This document shows positions 36,671-46,139 of a DNA stretch of 57,463 nt, one piece after another. The notes under the pieces are model-generated. The model was not told the origin of the DNA and searched no databases. It saw only the letters and a program-made list of their open reading frames with translations. Origin of the DNA: Acetobacteraceae bacterium (GTDB taxonomy: Bacteria; Pseudomonadota; Alphaproteobacteria; Acetobacterales; Acetobacteraceae). The DNA is taken from the NCBI GenBank assembly GCA_025354865.1, contig JANXMB010000114.1, positions 1 to 57,463 of the forward strand, written 5' to 3'. The position numbers were made by a program, and so were the translations under genes. Each line of letters begins with the position of its first letter. Position 1 is the stretch's first letter.

Positions 36671-37597
36671 ATGCGCCCGTTGCCGGCGGAAATCCTGCAC
36701 GACCCCATCGAGCCCGGGCCTTATCGCATGGCAATGGGCCTGACGACCGTGCCCGAGGCCGATTGGTTCGAGCTCGACGACCGCTACGGCGCCGATATGG
36801 CGGAAAAGCGCCACCTGCTGGCGGAGCGGCGGGCGGATGTCCTGGCCGCGATCCCTGGGACCGAGGCAGCCTGCGCCGAGACGCTGGCGCTTGTCTCCGC
36901 CGCGCTGACCGCACATCGGTCCGATTGGTTTTCCCGCAGCGGCCCGATTTTGACGAACCATTTGACCGGTGAGGCCTGGGACACTCAAGCGCATCCGCCA
37001 TTGGAATTGGCGGGTCGCCTGGTGCAGGAGGATCTCTGCCTTATTCAGAATCGACCGGAGGGGCCGGTATTCGCCGCCGGCGTCCTCTGCTTCCCCAGCC
37101 GTTGGCGCTTGTCGGAGAAAATCGGTCTACCGTTGGCGGCGGTGCATGGTCCAGTACCGGCGTATGCCGAGCGGCTGGCGGCGCCGGTCGATCGGTTCAT
37201 GCGCCATTTGCGGCCGGGACGCATCGTCTGTCGCTTGAACTGGTCGATCGTCGACGATCCCGCGCTGTTTCAACCCGGCGGCAAGTGGCGCGTCGCCCGC
37301 AACGACGCGGTGACCGCCGAAAACGCCGGGGACTCGCTGTTTCTGCGGGTGGAACGCCAGACCCTGCGGCTGCTGCCGGCCAGCGGTGCGGTCCTGTTCG
37401 GCATTCGGGTGCATGTCTACCCGCTGCATCGCGCGGTTGCCGCCGGCCTCGACCCTGATCGGAACCGCTTTCTGGCTGGGCGTTTGGCTGCAGCGGTGCG
37501 GGCGCTGCCCGACAATGTCGCCACCTACAAAAGTCTGCCATCGTTTCGCACCGCGCTGCTGGCGTGGTTGGACAATGCTACGGGAGCAACCGCATGA
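36671..37597 (+). CDS. DUF3445 family, heme-dependent oxidative N-demethylase-like protein
   Basis: 308 residues with DUF3445 features: EKRHLLAERRADVLAAIPG, then LVQEDLCLIQ, VLCFPSRWRLSEKIGLPLAAVHGPVP-type central sequence, and RLNWSIVDDPALFQP. Characterised members are heme-dependent oxidative N-demethylases acting on dimethylamine; this one may act on another amine. Start 3 bp after the hydrolase and ATGA overlap with the SDR show a tight operon. Function in this operon is unknown. Confidence 0.85.
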   Translation: MRPLPAEILHDPIEPGPYRMAMGLTTVPEADWFELDDRYGADMAEKRHLLAERRADVLAAIPGTEAACAETLALVSAALTAHRSDWFSRSGPILTNHLTGEAWDTQAHPPLELAGRLVQEDLCLIQNRPEGPVFAAGVLCFPSRWRLSEKIGLPLAAVHGPVPAYAERLAAPVDRFMRHLRPGRIVCRLNWSIVDDPALFQPGGKWRVARNDAVTAENAGDSLFLRVERQTLRLLPASGAVLFGIRVHVYPLHRAVAAGLDPDRNRFLAGRLAAAVRALPDNVATYKSLPSFRTALLAWLDNATGATA

Positions 37598-38367
37598 ACG
37601 ACCCCTTTGCCGCTTTTCGCCTGCAAGGACGCACCGCGCTGGTGACCGGCGCGCGACGGGAGATCGGCCGCGCCATTGCGGAGATTTTGGCGGGGGCTGG
37701 CGCGAGGGTGGCGATCCATCATGCCGGCAACCCGGAGGAAGCCGCCGATGCCGCCGCCGTTGTCGCCGAAATCCACGCCGGGGGCGGGGAGGCGATGGCA
37801 TTCGGGCAGGATTTTGCCCTCGACGACGCCGGTGTTGCGCTGGCGGCTGCGGTCTCCGCTTGGGCGCCGGTGGATATATTGGTCCTGAATGCCTCCATCG
37901 AATTGCCCGAGGATTATCGGTCCATTACCCGCGCGCATTTCGATCGACAGATTGCGGTGAACCTGCGTACCACCCTTGAACTGCTGCAAGCCTTGGTGCC
38001 GCCGATGGCCGAACGCGGGTGGGGTAGGGTGGTGACGATCGGTAGCGTGCAACAGGAACGGCCGCACCCCGCGATGATGGTCTACGCCGGCACCAAAGCC
38101 GCCCAGCTCAATTGGGTGCTCAACCTCGCTCGGCAATTCGGCGGCCAGGGGGTGACGGTGAACAACCTCGCGCCCGGGGCGATCCTGACCGCGCGCAACC
38201 GAGCGCAAATGGTCGCCGAGGGTGCGGCCCTCGCCGCGCGTATTCCGGCCGGGCGGCTGGGAACGCCCGACGATCTGGTCGGCGCGGCATTGCTGCTGTG
38301 TTCCGACGCCGGGCGTTACATCAACGGGCAGAACCTGTTCGTCGATGGCGGGCGGACAGCGGTCTAA
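37594..38367 (+). CDS. SDR family oxidoreductase
   Basis: 257 residues. The cofactor loop is TGARREIGRA (family TGxxxxIG), the NNAG position reads LNAS, and the active site is Tyr then Lys in YAGTKAAQ. The changed NAG motif is unusual but occurs in diverged SDRs. The tail NGQNLFVDGG is normal. It ends 12 bp before the convergent MocR gene stop. Confidence 0.86.
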   Translation: MNDPFAAFRLQGRTALVTGARREIGRAIAEILAGAGARVAIHHAGNPEEAADAAAVVAEIHAGGGEAMAFGQDFALDDAGVALAAAVSAWAPVDILVLNASIELPEDYRSITRAHFDRQIAVNLRTTLELLQALVPPMAERGWGRVVTIGSVQQERPHPAMMVYAGTKAAQLNWVLNLARQFGGQGVTVNNLAPGAILTARNRAQMVAEGAALAARIPAGRLGTPDDLVGAALLLCSDAGRYINGQNLFVDGGRTAV

Positions 38368-38379
38368 CCCCGCCCGCCA

Positions 38380-39819
38380 TCAATCGCCGATCCCGATAGA
38401 CCGCAGTGCGGCGTCCATCCGCCGGGCGCAATCGGCGGCCATCGCGGTCGGGGTGGCGGCGAAGCCCATGACCAGACCTTTCATCGTCGGCAGCCCCGCG
38501 TAGTACGCGCGCAGCGGTGCGACCGCGAGCCCAGCGGCGCGGCATGCCTGCACGGCGGCCGCCTCATCGGCGGAATCGGGCAGCCGAGCGACCATGTGCA
38601 GCCCGCCGGGGACGGCGAACGGTTCGGCGGTGCGCACATGTTTCTGCATCGCGGCCAGCACGGCGGTGCGGCGCCGACCGTATTCTGTGCGCATCCGGCG
38701 GATGTGGGGGGCGAGCAGGCCTTGGCGCATGAACGCCGCCAGCGTGGCCTGCCCGATCGCATCGGTGCCGCGATCCGTTAGCGTGCGCAGGCGAACGAAG
38801 GCTGCGACCAGCGGGGCGGGCACGACGGCGAAACCCAGACGCAGGGCCGGCGCTAGCGTTTTGCTGAACGTGCCACAGTAAATCACCCGGCCGGCGGTAT
38901 CGAGGCTGGCCAGCGGCGGCAGCGGCCGTCCCTCCCACCGGAATTCGGAGTCGCAATCGTCTTCCAGCACCCAGGCGTTGGCTCGGCCGGCCCAATCCAA
39001 CAGCGCCAGTCGCTGCCCAATTGGTAGGGCACCACCCAGCGGTGTGGCATGGGACGGTGCGACCAATGCAAGCCGAGCCTGGGGGGCGAGGCGGATGCCG
39101 GCGGCGATGTCCATGCCCTCGGGTCCGCTGGGAATAGCAATCGGGACGGCGCCGGATGCGAGCAAAGCGCCTCGGCCGGCGATGTAACCGGGGTCTTCCA
39201 CCCAGACCGAATCGCCGGGATCCAGCAGCAGATCGGCGGCGGTGCGCAGGGCTTGCTGGGTGCCGGCGGTGACCACGATGCAGCCGGGATCGGCGACCAG
39301 GCCCCGCGTTGCGGCGAGGTGTGCGGCAATCTGTTCCCGCAGCACCCGCAGTCCCTGCGGCGGCGGATAGCTGGCAAGCTCGCCGGCGAAATCCTGCAAC
39401 ACCCGCGCGGCGCAACGCGCCCAGGCGCGGGATGGAAACAGATCGGGCGCTGGCAGCCCCCCGGCCAGGAGCAATCCGCTGCCGCTGCCACGGGCCGCCG
39501 CGCTGGCCGGAATGGCCGACAGCAGCGCGCCCCTTGCGGATAGTGCTTGGGCGGCGGTTTGTGGGGCTGGGGCCGGGCTTGGGGCCGCGTCGGGCAAGTC
39601 CGGGGCCACGTAAGTGCCGCTGCCGGTGCGGGCGCGGACATAACCCTCCGCCGAGAGGCGTTCGTAGGCCAGCACGACGGTTTGTCGAGCGACACCCAAT
39701 TCCTGCGCCAATGCCCTTGTCGGCGGCAGGCGGGTTCCGGACGGCAGGGTGCCGGTGAGAATGCCCTGGCGAAGGCGCTCGAACACGGCGTGTTGGCGGG
39801 TTTGGTCTGGCAGGAACAT
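38380..39819 (-). CDS. MocR-type PLP-dependent transcriptional regulator (GntR HTH plus aminotransferase fold)
   Basis: 479 residues. An N-terminal GntR winged helix (RLPPTRALAQELGVARQTVVLAYERL, seen as two blocks around 34-60) is joined to a fold-type I aminotransferase domain with the PLP lysine in CGTFSKTLAPALRLGF and the Asp in ESDCDSEF-like sequence. MocR proteins sense PLP or amines and activate or repress nearby genes such as pdxST, gabTD or taurine genes; none is adjacent. The start at 39819 precedes the HTH correctly. A dyad sits 7 bp upstream (see next entry). Confidence 0.9.
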   Translation of the reverse strand: MFLPDQTRQHAVFERLRQGILTGTLPSGTRLPPTRALAQELGVARQTVVLAYERLSAEGYVRARTGSGTYVAPDLPDAAPSPAPAPQTAAQALSARGALLSAIPASAAARGSGSGLLLAGGLPAPDLFPSRAWARCAARVLQDFAGELASYPPPQGLRVLREQIAAHLAATRGLVADPGCIVVTAGTQQALRTAADLLLDPGDSVWVEDPGYIAGRGALLASGAVPIAIPSGPEGMDIAAGIRLAPQARLALVAPSHATPLGGALPIGQRLALLDWAGRANAWVLEDDCDSEFRWEGRPLPPLASLDTAGRVIYCGTFSKTLAPALRLGFAVVPAPLVAAFVRLRTLTDRGTDAIGQATLAAFMRQGLLAPHIRRMRTEYGRRRTAVLAAMQKHVRTAEPFAVPGGLHMVARLPDSADEAAAVQACRAAGLAVAPLRAYYAGLPTMKGLVMGFAATPTAMAADCARRMDAALRSIGIGD

Positions 39820-39825
39820 TTTATT

Positions 39826-39856
39826 TGGTTGCCTTGGACTGGTCCAATCGCAACCA
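39826..39856. promoter_or_regulatory. nested dyad upstream of the MocR gene, candidate autoregulatory operator
   Basis: An outer inverted repeat TGGTTGC / GCAACCA encloses an inner one TTGGAC / GTCCAA around a 2-bp centre. The array is 7 bp from the MocR start codon, and GntR/MocR sites often contain this kind of GGAC/GTCC core. Position suggests autorepression; no other gene uses it obviously. Confidence 0.5.
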
Positions 39857-39897
39857 TAGGTATTCGTCGCATGGCCTGCAAGCCGTACATGCACTAA

Positions 39898-39929
39898 CCG
39901 CAGCCATGGGCGCTCTGCCCAGGCTGCGG
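39898..39929 (-). terminator. intrinsic-terminator-like hairpin after rpsU
   Basis: The 8-bp arms CCGCAGCC and GGCTGCGG, with a second internal pair GGGC/GCCC, form a strong hairpin starting about 28 bases past the rpsU stop. The following TTAGTG is only weakly U-rich, so termination may need a factor. Confidence 0.55.
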
Positions 39930-39957
39930 TGGCTCTATTCGGTAGGCTTGGCTTCGG

Positions 39958-40161
39958 TTAGAAGCCTTCGCGTTCCACCCGCTTCCGTTCCATCTTACGG
40001 GCGCGGCGCACTGCTTCAGCCGCCTCACGGGCCCGACGCTCGGACGGCTTCTCGTAATGCCGCCGCAGCTTCATTTCACGGAAAATGCCTTCACGTTGCA
40101 TCTTCTTCTTGAGCGCCTTGAGCGCCTGATCGACGTTGTTGTCACGCACGAGGACTTGCAC
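39958..40161 (-). CDS. rpsU: 30S ribosomal protein S21
   Basis: 67 residues with the invariant S21 sequence: [39 protein letters not shown], and a basic tail [13 protein letters not shown]. The start is taken as a GTG at 40161 since S21 begins MQVLVRD and AAGGAG lies 11 bases upstream; an ATG at 40182 would add seven atypical residues that overlap this Shine-Dalgarno. S21 assists initiation on the small subunit. Transcribed alone, divergent from def. Confidence 0.95.
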   Translation of the reverse strand: MQVLVRDNNVDQALKALKKKMQREGIFREMKLRRHYEKPSERRAREAAEAVRRARKMERKRVEREGF

Positions 40162-40250
40162 TTGGCCGCCTACTCCTTTCATTCGTCGCTCCCGCCAATC
40201 GGTTGCGCACAGGGGGTTCGCTGTCGGGGTGCCCCAACGCGAAGGCAGGC

Positions 40251-40279
40251 GCTATAACATGGGTGTTCCCCCATACCAA
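40251..40279 (-). promoter_or_regulatory. candidate rpsU promoter
   Basis: Minus-strand TTGGTA (40279-40274) and TATAGC (40256-40251) are separated by exactly 17 bases, about 90 bases before the rpsU start. Each box matches four of six consensus positions. Confidence 0.45.
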
Positions 40280-40299
40280 CCCCGTTTTGAGGCGGTTCC

Positions 40300-40839
40300 A
40301 TGGCCATTTTGAAGATTGCCCGCATGGGTCACCCGGTGTTGCTGCGTCGCGCCGATCCCGTCGCCGACCCCGGCGCGCCGGAAATTCGTAGGCTGGTGGC
40401 CGATATGATCGAAACCATGGAGGACGCGCCGGGCGTCGGTCTGGCGGCGCCGCAGGTGTTTTGCTCGCTGCGGCTTTTCGTTTTTCGTGTGCCCGGCGAC
40501 CGGTCCGGCGTCGATCCCGACGATTCGCCGATGGGCAACACCGTCCTGATCAACCCCGTCCTGGAGCCGATCGGCGAGGAAAAAGTGCTGGGGTGGGAAG
40601 GTTGCCTGTCGATACCCGGCATGCGCGCCGCCGTTCCCCGCGCCAAACGGGTGCGCTACCGCGGCGTCGATTGCGACGGCAATGTCGTCTCGGGGGAGGT
40701 TTCGGGCTTCCACGCCCGCGTCGTGCAGCACGAGTACGACCACCTCGACGGCATTCTTTACACGATGCGGATGACCGATTTCGGGCTGTTCGGGTTCAAC
40801 GAGGAACTCAACAAAGCCGCCGAGGAAGCCCAGCGATGA
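40300..40839 (+). CDS. def: peptide deformylase
   Basis: 179 residues with the three deformylase motifs: GVGLAAPQV, EGCLSIPG (metal Cys) and QHEYDHLDG (two metal His and the catalytic Glu). It removes the formyl group from nascent proteins. First gene of a run of plus-strand genes joined by ATGA overlaps (def, COQ9, DAO). A second def copy may exist elsewhere; this variant has a slightly longer loop before EGCLS. Confidence 0.94.
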   Translation: MAILKIARMGHPVLLRRADPVADPGAPEIRRLVADMIETMEDAPGVGLAAPQVFCSLRLFVFRVPGDRSGVDPDDSPMGNTVLINPVLEPIGEEKVLGWEGCLSIPGMRAAVPRAKRVRYRGVDCDGNVVSGEVSGFHARVVQHEYDHLDGILYTMRMTDFGLFGFNEELNKAAEEAQR

Positions 40840-41435
40840 ACAGCCCCGAGCGTAGTCTGGAACGCGACACCGCGATCGAGGCGATGTTGCCGCATGTGCC
40901 GTTCGATGGCTGGACCGCCAAGGCATTGGCGATGGGGCTGGCCGATGCCGGTATGCAAGCCGATGAGGTGGATTTTCTGTTTCCGCTGGGCAACGCCGAT
41001 ATGGTCGCCACCTTCTGCGATTGGGCCGATCGGCGGATGGAAGAAGCGGCGGCTGCGCTGGACGAACCGCGCCTCAGTCGGCGGATCGCGGCCGTGCTGG
41101 CGCTGCGGTTCGAGCAGAACGCGCCATATAAAGAAGCCATCCGCCGGGCGATCGGGGTTCTGGCCTTGCCGGGAAACGGTCGTACCGCGTTGGCCTGCAC
41201 CGCCCGAACCGTCGATGCCATTTGGCATGCGGCCGGCGACCGCTCCGCCGATTTCAGTTGGTATACCAAGCGCGCGATCCTGACGGCGGTCTACTCGGCC
41301 GCGCTGTTGTATTGGCTGCGCGATAGCAGCGAGGGCAATGCCGATACCCTCGCGTTTCTCGAACGTCGCTTGCGCGGGGTTGCTCGGATCGGTCGCCTGC
41401 GGGCGCGGTTTTCGAACAGGATGGTGGCGGCATGA
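40836..41435 (+). CDS. COQ9 family ubiquinone biosynthesis protein
   Basis: 199 residues. Family features are the N-terminal AMLPHVPFDGWTAKALAMGL and the C-terminal KRAILTAVYSAALLYWLRD helix, which in COQ9 binds lipid. COQ9 proteins support the COQ7/UbiF hydroxylation steps of ubiquinone biosynthesis and are restricted mostly to alphaproteobacteria and mitochondria. ATGA overlaps join it to def before and the FAD oxidoreductase after. Confidence 0.88.
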   Translation: MNSPERSLERDTAIEAMLPHVPFDGWTAKALAMGLADAGMQADEVDFLFPLGNADMVATFCDWADRRMEEAAAALDEPRLSRRIAAVLALRFEQNAPYKEAIRRAIGVLALPGNGRTALACTARTVDAIWHAAGDRSADFSWYTKRAILTAVYSAALLYWLRDSSEGNADTLAFLERRLRGVARIGRLRARFSNRMVAA

Positions 41436-42538
41436 CCAAAATTATCGTCATCGGCGCCGGCGTGGTTGGCGCATCCGTCGCCTTCCGCCTAGCCCAGGCA
41501 GGGGCCGAGGTTCTGGTGTTGGACGCCAATCGGCCTGGCGGCGGCACGTCCGGCATCAGCTATGCTTGGACCAATGCGCATCGGAAGCCGCCGTATCCCT
41601 ACCATGTTCTGAACGTGAACGGCATGAAGCTGCATGCCGGGCTGCGCGAGGAACTCGGCGCCACCCCGTGGTGGCACGGCGGCGGCAGCCTGGAATGGAC
41701 CGAACCCGAACGCTGGGATTCGTTCGCGGCCAATATCGCGCAACTCCGGGGGTGGGGTTATGCGGCCGAGAGCATTACCCCGGCCGAGGTCGCCGAACTC
41801 GAACCCGACATCGATCTGGCGCTGCTGGGCGATGCCCCCGTTGCGTTTTTCCCGGACGAGGGCTGGTGCGATCCGGTGGTCTATATCCAGGCGATGCTGT
41901 CCTTGGCCACCCGGCGGCACGGAGCGCGGGTCGTTCTCGGCGCCCGCGTCGCCGATCTGACGATGCAGGGCGATCGGACGACCGGGGTGCGGTTGGCCGA
42001 CGGCGCCGAGCACGGGGCGGACGTGGTGGTGAATTGCACAGGGCGGTGGACGAACGATGTCGTGCGAGAGGTCGGTTTGCACCTACCCCTGGCGCCGACC
42101 CCCGGGCTTCTGGTGTTCACGCCCCCCGTGGCGTGCGGGCTTTCCCGGGTGCTGCATACCTCGGTCGTCAACATGCGGCCGGATGGGGCAGGGCGCTTGA
42201 TGCTGCATTGGGACCCGACCGACCTGACGGTATCGCTGGACACGCGCCCCTCGGTCGATATGCCGCAGGTCGCCGACCTTCTGCGTCGCGCTCGGCAAGT
42301 ATTCCCCGGCATTGGCCCTATTCCGGCGGAGGCTGTGCGTCTGGGCATCAGACCGATTCCCGGCGATGGGCTGACTGCCGTGGGGCCGGTTCCCCGGGTC
42401 GATGGCTATTACGTCGCGGTGACTCACAGTGGCGTGACGATGTCGCCATTCCTCGGCGTATGCGTCGCGGACGAGATCGTGCGCGGCATATCCCGCCCGG
42501 AACTGGCCGATTTCCGTCCCGCTCGGTTTTTCAACTAA
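41432..42538 (+). CDS. FAD-dependent oxidoreductase (DAO family)
   Basis: 368 residues. The dinucleotide-binding motif GAGVVGASVAFRLAQAGA is at residues 8-25, and DAO-type segments GGGTSGISYAWTNAH, VVNCTGRWTNDVV and the C-terminal GYYVAVTHSGVTMSPFLG (FAD isoalloxazine contact) follow. It oxidises the C-N bond of an amino acid or amine such as a D-amino acid or N-methyl compound. Joined to COQ9 by an ATGA overlap. The substrate is unknown. Confidence 0.88.
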   Translation: MTKIIVIGAGVVGASVAFRLAQAGAEVLVLDANRPGGGTSGISYAWTNAHRKPPYPYHVLNVNGMKLHAGLREELGATPWWHGGGSLEWTEPERWDSFAANIAQLRGWGYAAESITPAEVAELEPDIDLALLGDAPVAFFPDEGWCDPVVYIQAMLSLATRRHGARVVLGARVADLTMQGDRTTGVRLADGAEHGADVVVNCTGRWTNDVVREVGLHLPLAPTPGLLVFTPPVACGLSRVLHTSVVNMRPDGAGRLMLHWDPTDLTVSLDTRPSVDMPQVADLLRRARQVFPGIGPIPAEAVRLGIRPIPGDGLTAVGPVPRVDGYYVAVTHSGVTMSPFLGVCVADEIVRGISRPELADFRPARFFN

Positions 42539-42639
42539 CCCGCCACCGGCCCGCTGACTGTCCGAGCGACCGTTATCGGCGTATAAAACGTTCGGGCGCA
42601 CGGCACCGGCCGACGATGTTGTATCGAAAGGGTATTCGA

Positions 42640-43242
42640 ATGTTCTACGAGCCGCGGTTGGGCCATGGGCTGCCGCACGATCCGTTCAAAGCGATCGTCG
42701 CACCGCGTCCGATCGGCTGGATTTCGACCCTCGACCGGCAGGGGCGCCCCAACCTCGCGCCGTATAGCTTTTTCAACGCCATCCATTCCGCCCCGCCGAT
42801 GCTGGCCTTCACCTCCGAGAGCATGAAACACAGCGCCGCCAATGCCATTGCGACCGGGGAATTCGTGTTCAACCTGTGCACGCATGCGCTGTTCGACGCG
42901 ATGAATGTGTCCTCGGGCGACCTGCCGGAAGGCGCGAACGAATTCGATGCCGCCGGTCTGACGATGGCGCCGTCCGCGATCGTCAAGGCGCCGCGGGTTG
43001 CGGCGTCCCCCGCGTCGTTGGAATGCAAAGTCACCGGTTCCATGCAATTGCGCGATATCGAGGGGCAAACGGTCGCGGGTTGGCTGATCATGGGCCAAGT
43101 TGTCGGCGTCCATATCGATGCGACGTACCTCGTGGACGGTCGTTTCGATACGTTGAAGGCACAATCGCTGGCGCGTTGCGGCTACCGCGATTATGCGGTG
43201 GTCGCCTCGATGTTCGAAGCGGCGCGACCGAGCGACCGGTAG
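42640..43242 (+). CDS. flavin reductase family protein (FMN-binding split barrel)
   Basis: 200 residues. The split-barrel motifs PRPIGWISTLDRQGRPNLAP and FNAIHSAPPMLAF (FMN-phosphate contact) with KHSAANAIATGEFVFN are visible. Such proteins reduce FMN for two-component monooxygenases or act as uncharacterised flavoproteins. The start at 42640 is preferred (GAAAGGG, 8 bases) over an in-frame ATG at 42616. TATAAA at 42582 may be its -10. It is followed 12 bp later by a crotonase. Confidence 0.85.
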   Translation: MFYEPRLGHGLPHDPFKAIVAPRPIGWISTLDRQGRPNLAPYSFFNAIHSAPPMLAFTSESMKHSAANAIATGEFVFNLCTHALFDAMNVSSGDLPEGANEFDAAGLTMAPSAIVKAPRVAASPASLECKVTGSMQLRDIEGQTVAGWLIMGQVVGVHIDATYLVDGRFDTLKAQSLARCGYRDYAVVASMFEAARPSDR

Positions 43243-43254
43243 GGAGGCGGGGAT

Positions 43255-44067
43255 ATGGCCGATCGTTACGCTGCTTATACGCGGTTCGGGTTCGACCGGC
43301 CGCACCCGCGTGTGCTTCGTATTACGATGGCGGGCAGCGGCGGCAAGCTCAATCCCGTCGATGCCACCATGCACAAGGAATTGGGCGATATCTGGCGCGA
43401 TATCGACGCCGATCCCGATACCAATGCGGTGATTCTGACCGGCGGGCCGCGGGCTTTTTCGGCCGGCGGCGATTTCGATATGATCGAGGAAATCGTCGCC
43501 GATTTCGACTCCCGCGCCCGCGTTTGGAAAGAAGCTCGGGATATGGTCTACAATATTATCAATTGTTCCAAACCGATCGTTTCGGCGATGCGCGGCCCGG
43601 CCGTTGGCGCCGGCCTGGTCTGCGGGTTGCTTGCCGACATATCCATCGCCACCAAAGACGCGCGCCTGATCGACGGGCACACAAGGCTCGGGGTCGCTGC
43701 CGGCGATCACGCGGCGATCGTGTGGCCCCTGCTGTGCGGTATGGCCAAGGCGAAATACTATTTGTTGTTGTGCGAAACCGTATCCGGCGCCGAAGCGGAG
43801 CGAATCGGTCTGGTCTCCCTGGCAGTGGAAGACGCCGAACTGGATACCAAAGCCGAGGAAATCGCCATTCGTCTGGCCGAGGGCGCGCAGTCGGCCATCC
43901 GTTGGACCAAATACGCGCTGAACAATTGGCTGCGCATGGCCGGCCCGACCTTCGATACGTCTTTGGCGTTGGAATTCATGGGCTTCGCCGGTCCGGAAGT
44001 GCGGGAAGGCGTGGCCTCCCACCGGGAGCGGCGTCGGCCGGTGTTTCCGCCGGGGTCGCCGGTTTAG
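43255..44067 (+). CDS. enoyl-CoA hydratase/isomerase family protein
   Basis: 270 residues of the crotonase fold with the oxyanion-hole segments [15 protein letters not shown] and [16 protein letters not shown], and [12 protein letters not shown]. The C-terminus [17 protein letters not shown] is family typical. Start with GGAGG 7-11 bases upstream. Co-transcribed with the flavin reductase; the substrate is unknown. Confidence 0.87.
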   Translation: MADRYAAYTRFGFDRPHPRVLRITMAGSGGKLNPVDATMHKELGDIWRDIDADPDTNAVILTGGPRAFSAGGDFDMIEEIVADFDSRARVWKEARDMVYNIINCSKPIVSAMRGPAVGAGLVCGLLADISIATKDARLIDGHTRLGVAAGDHAAIVWPLLCGMAKAKYYLLLCETVSGAEAERIGLVSLAVEDAELDTKAEEIAIRLAEGAQSAIRWTKYALNNWLRMAGPTFDTSLALEFMGFAGPEVREGVASHRERRRPVFPPGSPV

Positions 44068-44169
44068 GTTCGGCAGCGGGGCAGCACCCCATTCTTCTCG
44101 GCTGACACGGCGGCGGTTTTTCACTATGGGAACCCCGACAGTGCCGCTTCCGGTGCTCCGAGACCCAGA

Positions 44170-45975
44170 ATGACCGATACGCCCCTCGACCATATTCGCA
44201 ACTTCGCCATCATCGCGCACATCGACCATGGGAAATCCACCCTGGCCGATCGGCTGATCCAATTCACCGGCGCGGTGGCGGCGCGAGAGATGACCAACCA
44301 GATCCTCGATAGTATGGAACTGGAAAAGGAACGCGGCATCACCATCAAAGCGCAGACCGTGCGCCTGTCCTACACGGCGCGGAATGGCGAAACGTACGAG
44401 CTGAACCTGATGGATACGCCCGGGCACGTCGATTTCGCGTACGAGGTCAGCCGGTCGCTCGCGGCGTGCGAGGGATCCTTGCTGGTCGTCGATGCGTCCC
44501 AAGGGGTCGAAGCGCAGACCTTGGCCAACGTCTATCAGGCGATGGAAAACAACCACGCGATCGTGCCGATCCTGAACAAGATCGATCTGCCGGCGGCGGA
44601 ACCGGAACGGGTGAAACAGCAGATCGAGGATGTCATCGGCATCGATGCGTCCGACGCCGTCGAGATCAGCGCCAAAACCGGTATCAATATCGAAGGCGTG
44701 CTGGAGGCATTGGTCCACCGTTTGCCGCCCCCGACCGGCGATGCGACCAAACCATTGACTGCGCTGCTGGTGGATAGCTGGTACGACCAATATCTTGGCG
44801 TCGTCATTCTCGTGCGGGTGCGGGACGGGCGGCTCAAGCGGGGCCAGCGCATCCGCATGATGTCCACCGGCACCGCCTATGTGGTGGAACAAGTCGGTGT
44901 GTTCACCCCCAAGATGGTGCCGACCGACGACCTTGGCCCCGGTGAGATGGGCTTCGTCACCGCCGCGATGAAAACCGTGGCCGATTGCAACGTTGGCGAC
45001 ACCATCACCGACGATCGGGTGCCGGCGGAAACCGCGCTGGCCGGATTCAAACCGTCGATCCCCGTCGTCTGGTGCGGTCTGTATCCGATCGATGCCGACG
45101 ATTTCGAGAAGCTGCGCGAAAGCCTGGGTAAGCTGCGCCTCAACGACTCCAGCTTCCACTTCGAGGCCGAGACCTCCGCCGCGCTCGGTTTCGGTTTCCG
45201 CTGCGGCTTCCTGGGCCTGCTGCACCTGGAAATCATCCAGGAACGCCTGACCCGCGAGTTCAATCTGGATTTGATCGCGACCGCGCCGTCGGTGGTTTAC
45301 AAAGTCCACAAGACCAACGGGGAATCGTTCGAGCTGCACAACCCCGTCGATATGCCCGACGGATCGGTTATCGCGAAGATGGAGGAGCCTTGGATCAAGG
45401 CCACCATCATGGTGCCCGACGATTACCTGGGCGCGGTCCTGGGCCTTTGCAATGAACGCCGTGGCATGCAGGTGGACCTGACTTATGTCGGCAACCGAGC
45501 AATGGCGGTTTATCGGGTGCCGTTGAACGAGGTGGTGTTCGATTTCTACGATCGGTTGAAATCCATCTCTCGCGGCTATGCGTCGTTCGATTATGCGATG
45601 GATGGCTACGAGGAGAGCGATTTGGTCCGGATCTCCATCCTGGTGAACGCCGAACCGGTCGATGCCCTGTCGTTCATCGCGCATAAATCGGTGGCCGAGG
45701 GGCGGGGGCGGTCGATCTGCGGGCGATTGAAGGACCTGATCCCCAAGCAATTGTTCAAGATCGCCATTCAGGCGGCGATCGGATCGCGGGTGATCGCACG
45801 CGAGACCATCGGCGCGCTATCGAAGGACGTGACCGCGAAGTGCTACGGCGGCGATATCAGCCGCAAACGCAAACTGCTGGACAAGCAGAAAGAGGGCAAG
45901 AAGCGGATGCGCCAGTTCGGCAAGGTGGAAATCCCGCAATCGGCCTTCCTCGCGGCGCTGAAAATGGACGCATAA
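44170..45975 (+). CDS. lepA: elongation factor 4 (LepA)
   Basis: 601 residues, full-length LepA. The GTPase domain has [15 protein letters not shown] (P-loop), DTPGH and NKID; the EF-G-like domains and the LepA-specific C-terminal domain ([20 protein letters not shown]) follow. It remodels ribosomes, probably during back-translocation or 30S assembly. Immediately upstream of tRNA-Ser. Confidence 0.97.
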   Translation: MTDTPLDHIRNFAIIAHIDHGKSTLADRLIQFTGAVAAREMTNQILDSMELEKERGITIKAQTVRLSYTARNGETYELNLMDTPGHVDFAYEVSRSLAACEGSLLVVDASQGVEAQTLANVYQAMENNHAIVPILNKIDLPAAEPERVKQQIEDVIGIDASDAVEISAKTGINIEGVLEALVHRLPPPTGDATKPLTALLVDSWYDQYLGVVILVRVRDGRLKRGQRIRMMSTGTAYVVEQVGVFTPKMVPTDDLGPGEMGFVTAAMKTVADCNVGDTITDDRVPAETALAGFKPSIPVVWCGLYPIDADDFEKLRESLGKLRLNDSSFHFEAETSAALGFGFRCGFLGLLHLEIIQERLTREFNLDLIATAPSVVYKVHKTNGESFELHNPVDMPDGSVIAKMEEPWIKATIMVPDDYLGAVLGLCNERRGMQVDLTYVGNRAMAVYRVPLNEVVFDFYDRLKSISRGYASFDYAMDGYEESDLVRISILVNAEPVDALSFIAHKSVAEGRGRSICGRLKDLIPKQLFKIAIQAAIGSRVIARETIGALSKDVTAKCYGGDISRKRKLLDKQKEGKKRMRQFGKVEIPQSAFLAALKMDA

Positions 45976-46026
45976 AAGGGGTTTGCGGACGGCGGTGAGG
46001 CTGCTATCAAGCGCCTCCCGCGCGCT

Positions 46027-46116
46027 GGAGAGATGGCCGAGTGGCTTAAGGCGCACGCTTGGAAAGCGTGTGTGCGTGTAAACGTACCCAGGGTTCGAAT
46101 CCCTGTCTCTCCGCCA
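46027..46116 (+). tRNA. tRNA-Ser (anticodon GGA)
   Basis: A 90-nt tRNA including CCA. The acceptor arms GGAGAGA and TCTCTCC pair perfectly, the anticodon loop reads CTTGGAAAG with anticodon GGA, the long variable arm of serine tRNAs is present, and GGTTCGAATCC forms the T loop and stem. It lies 51 bp after lepA. The 3' end is the boundary of the island that follows. Confidence 0.97.
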
Positions 46117-46139
46117 GATATGGTATTACCGGAGTGCGA

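Noticed and set aside
44068-44169. Terminator after the crotonase gene (GGGG-N5-CCCC)
   Set aside because: The stem is only four pairs and no U-run follows directly; too weak to list.
42535-45750. A 1071-codon open frame antisense to lepA and the crotonase gene
   Set aside because: It runs opposite to well-conserved genes; its translation is rich in His, Arg and Gln and shows no family. Long antisense frames are expected at this base composition and codon bias.
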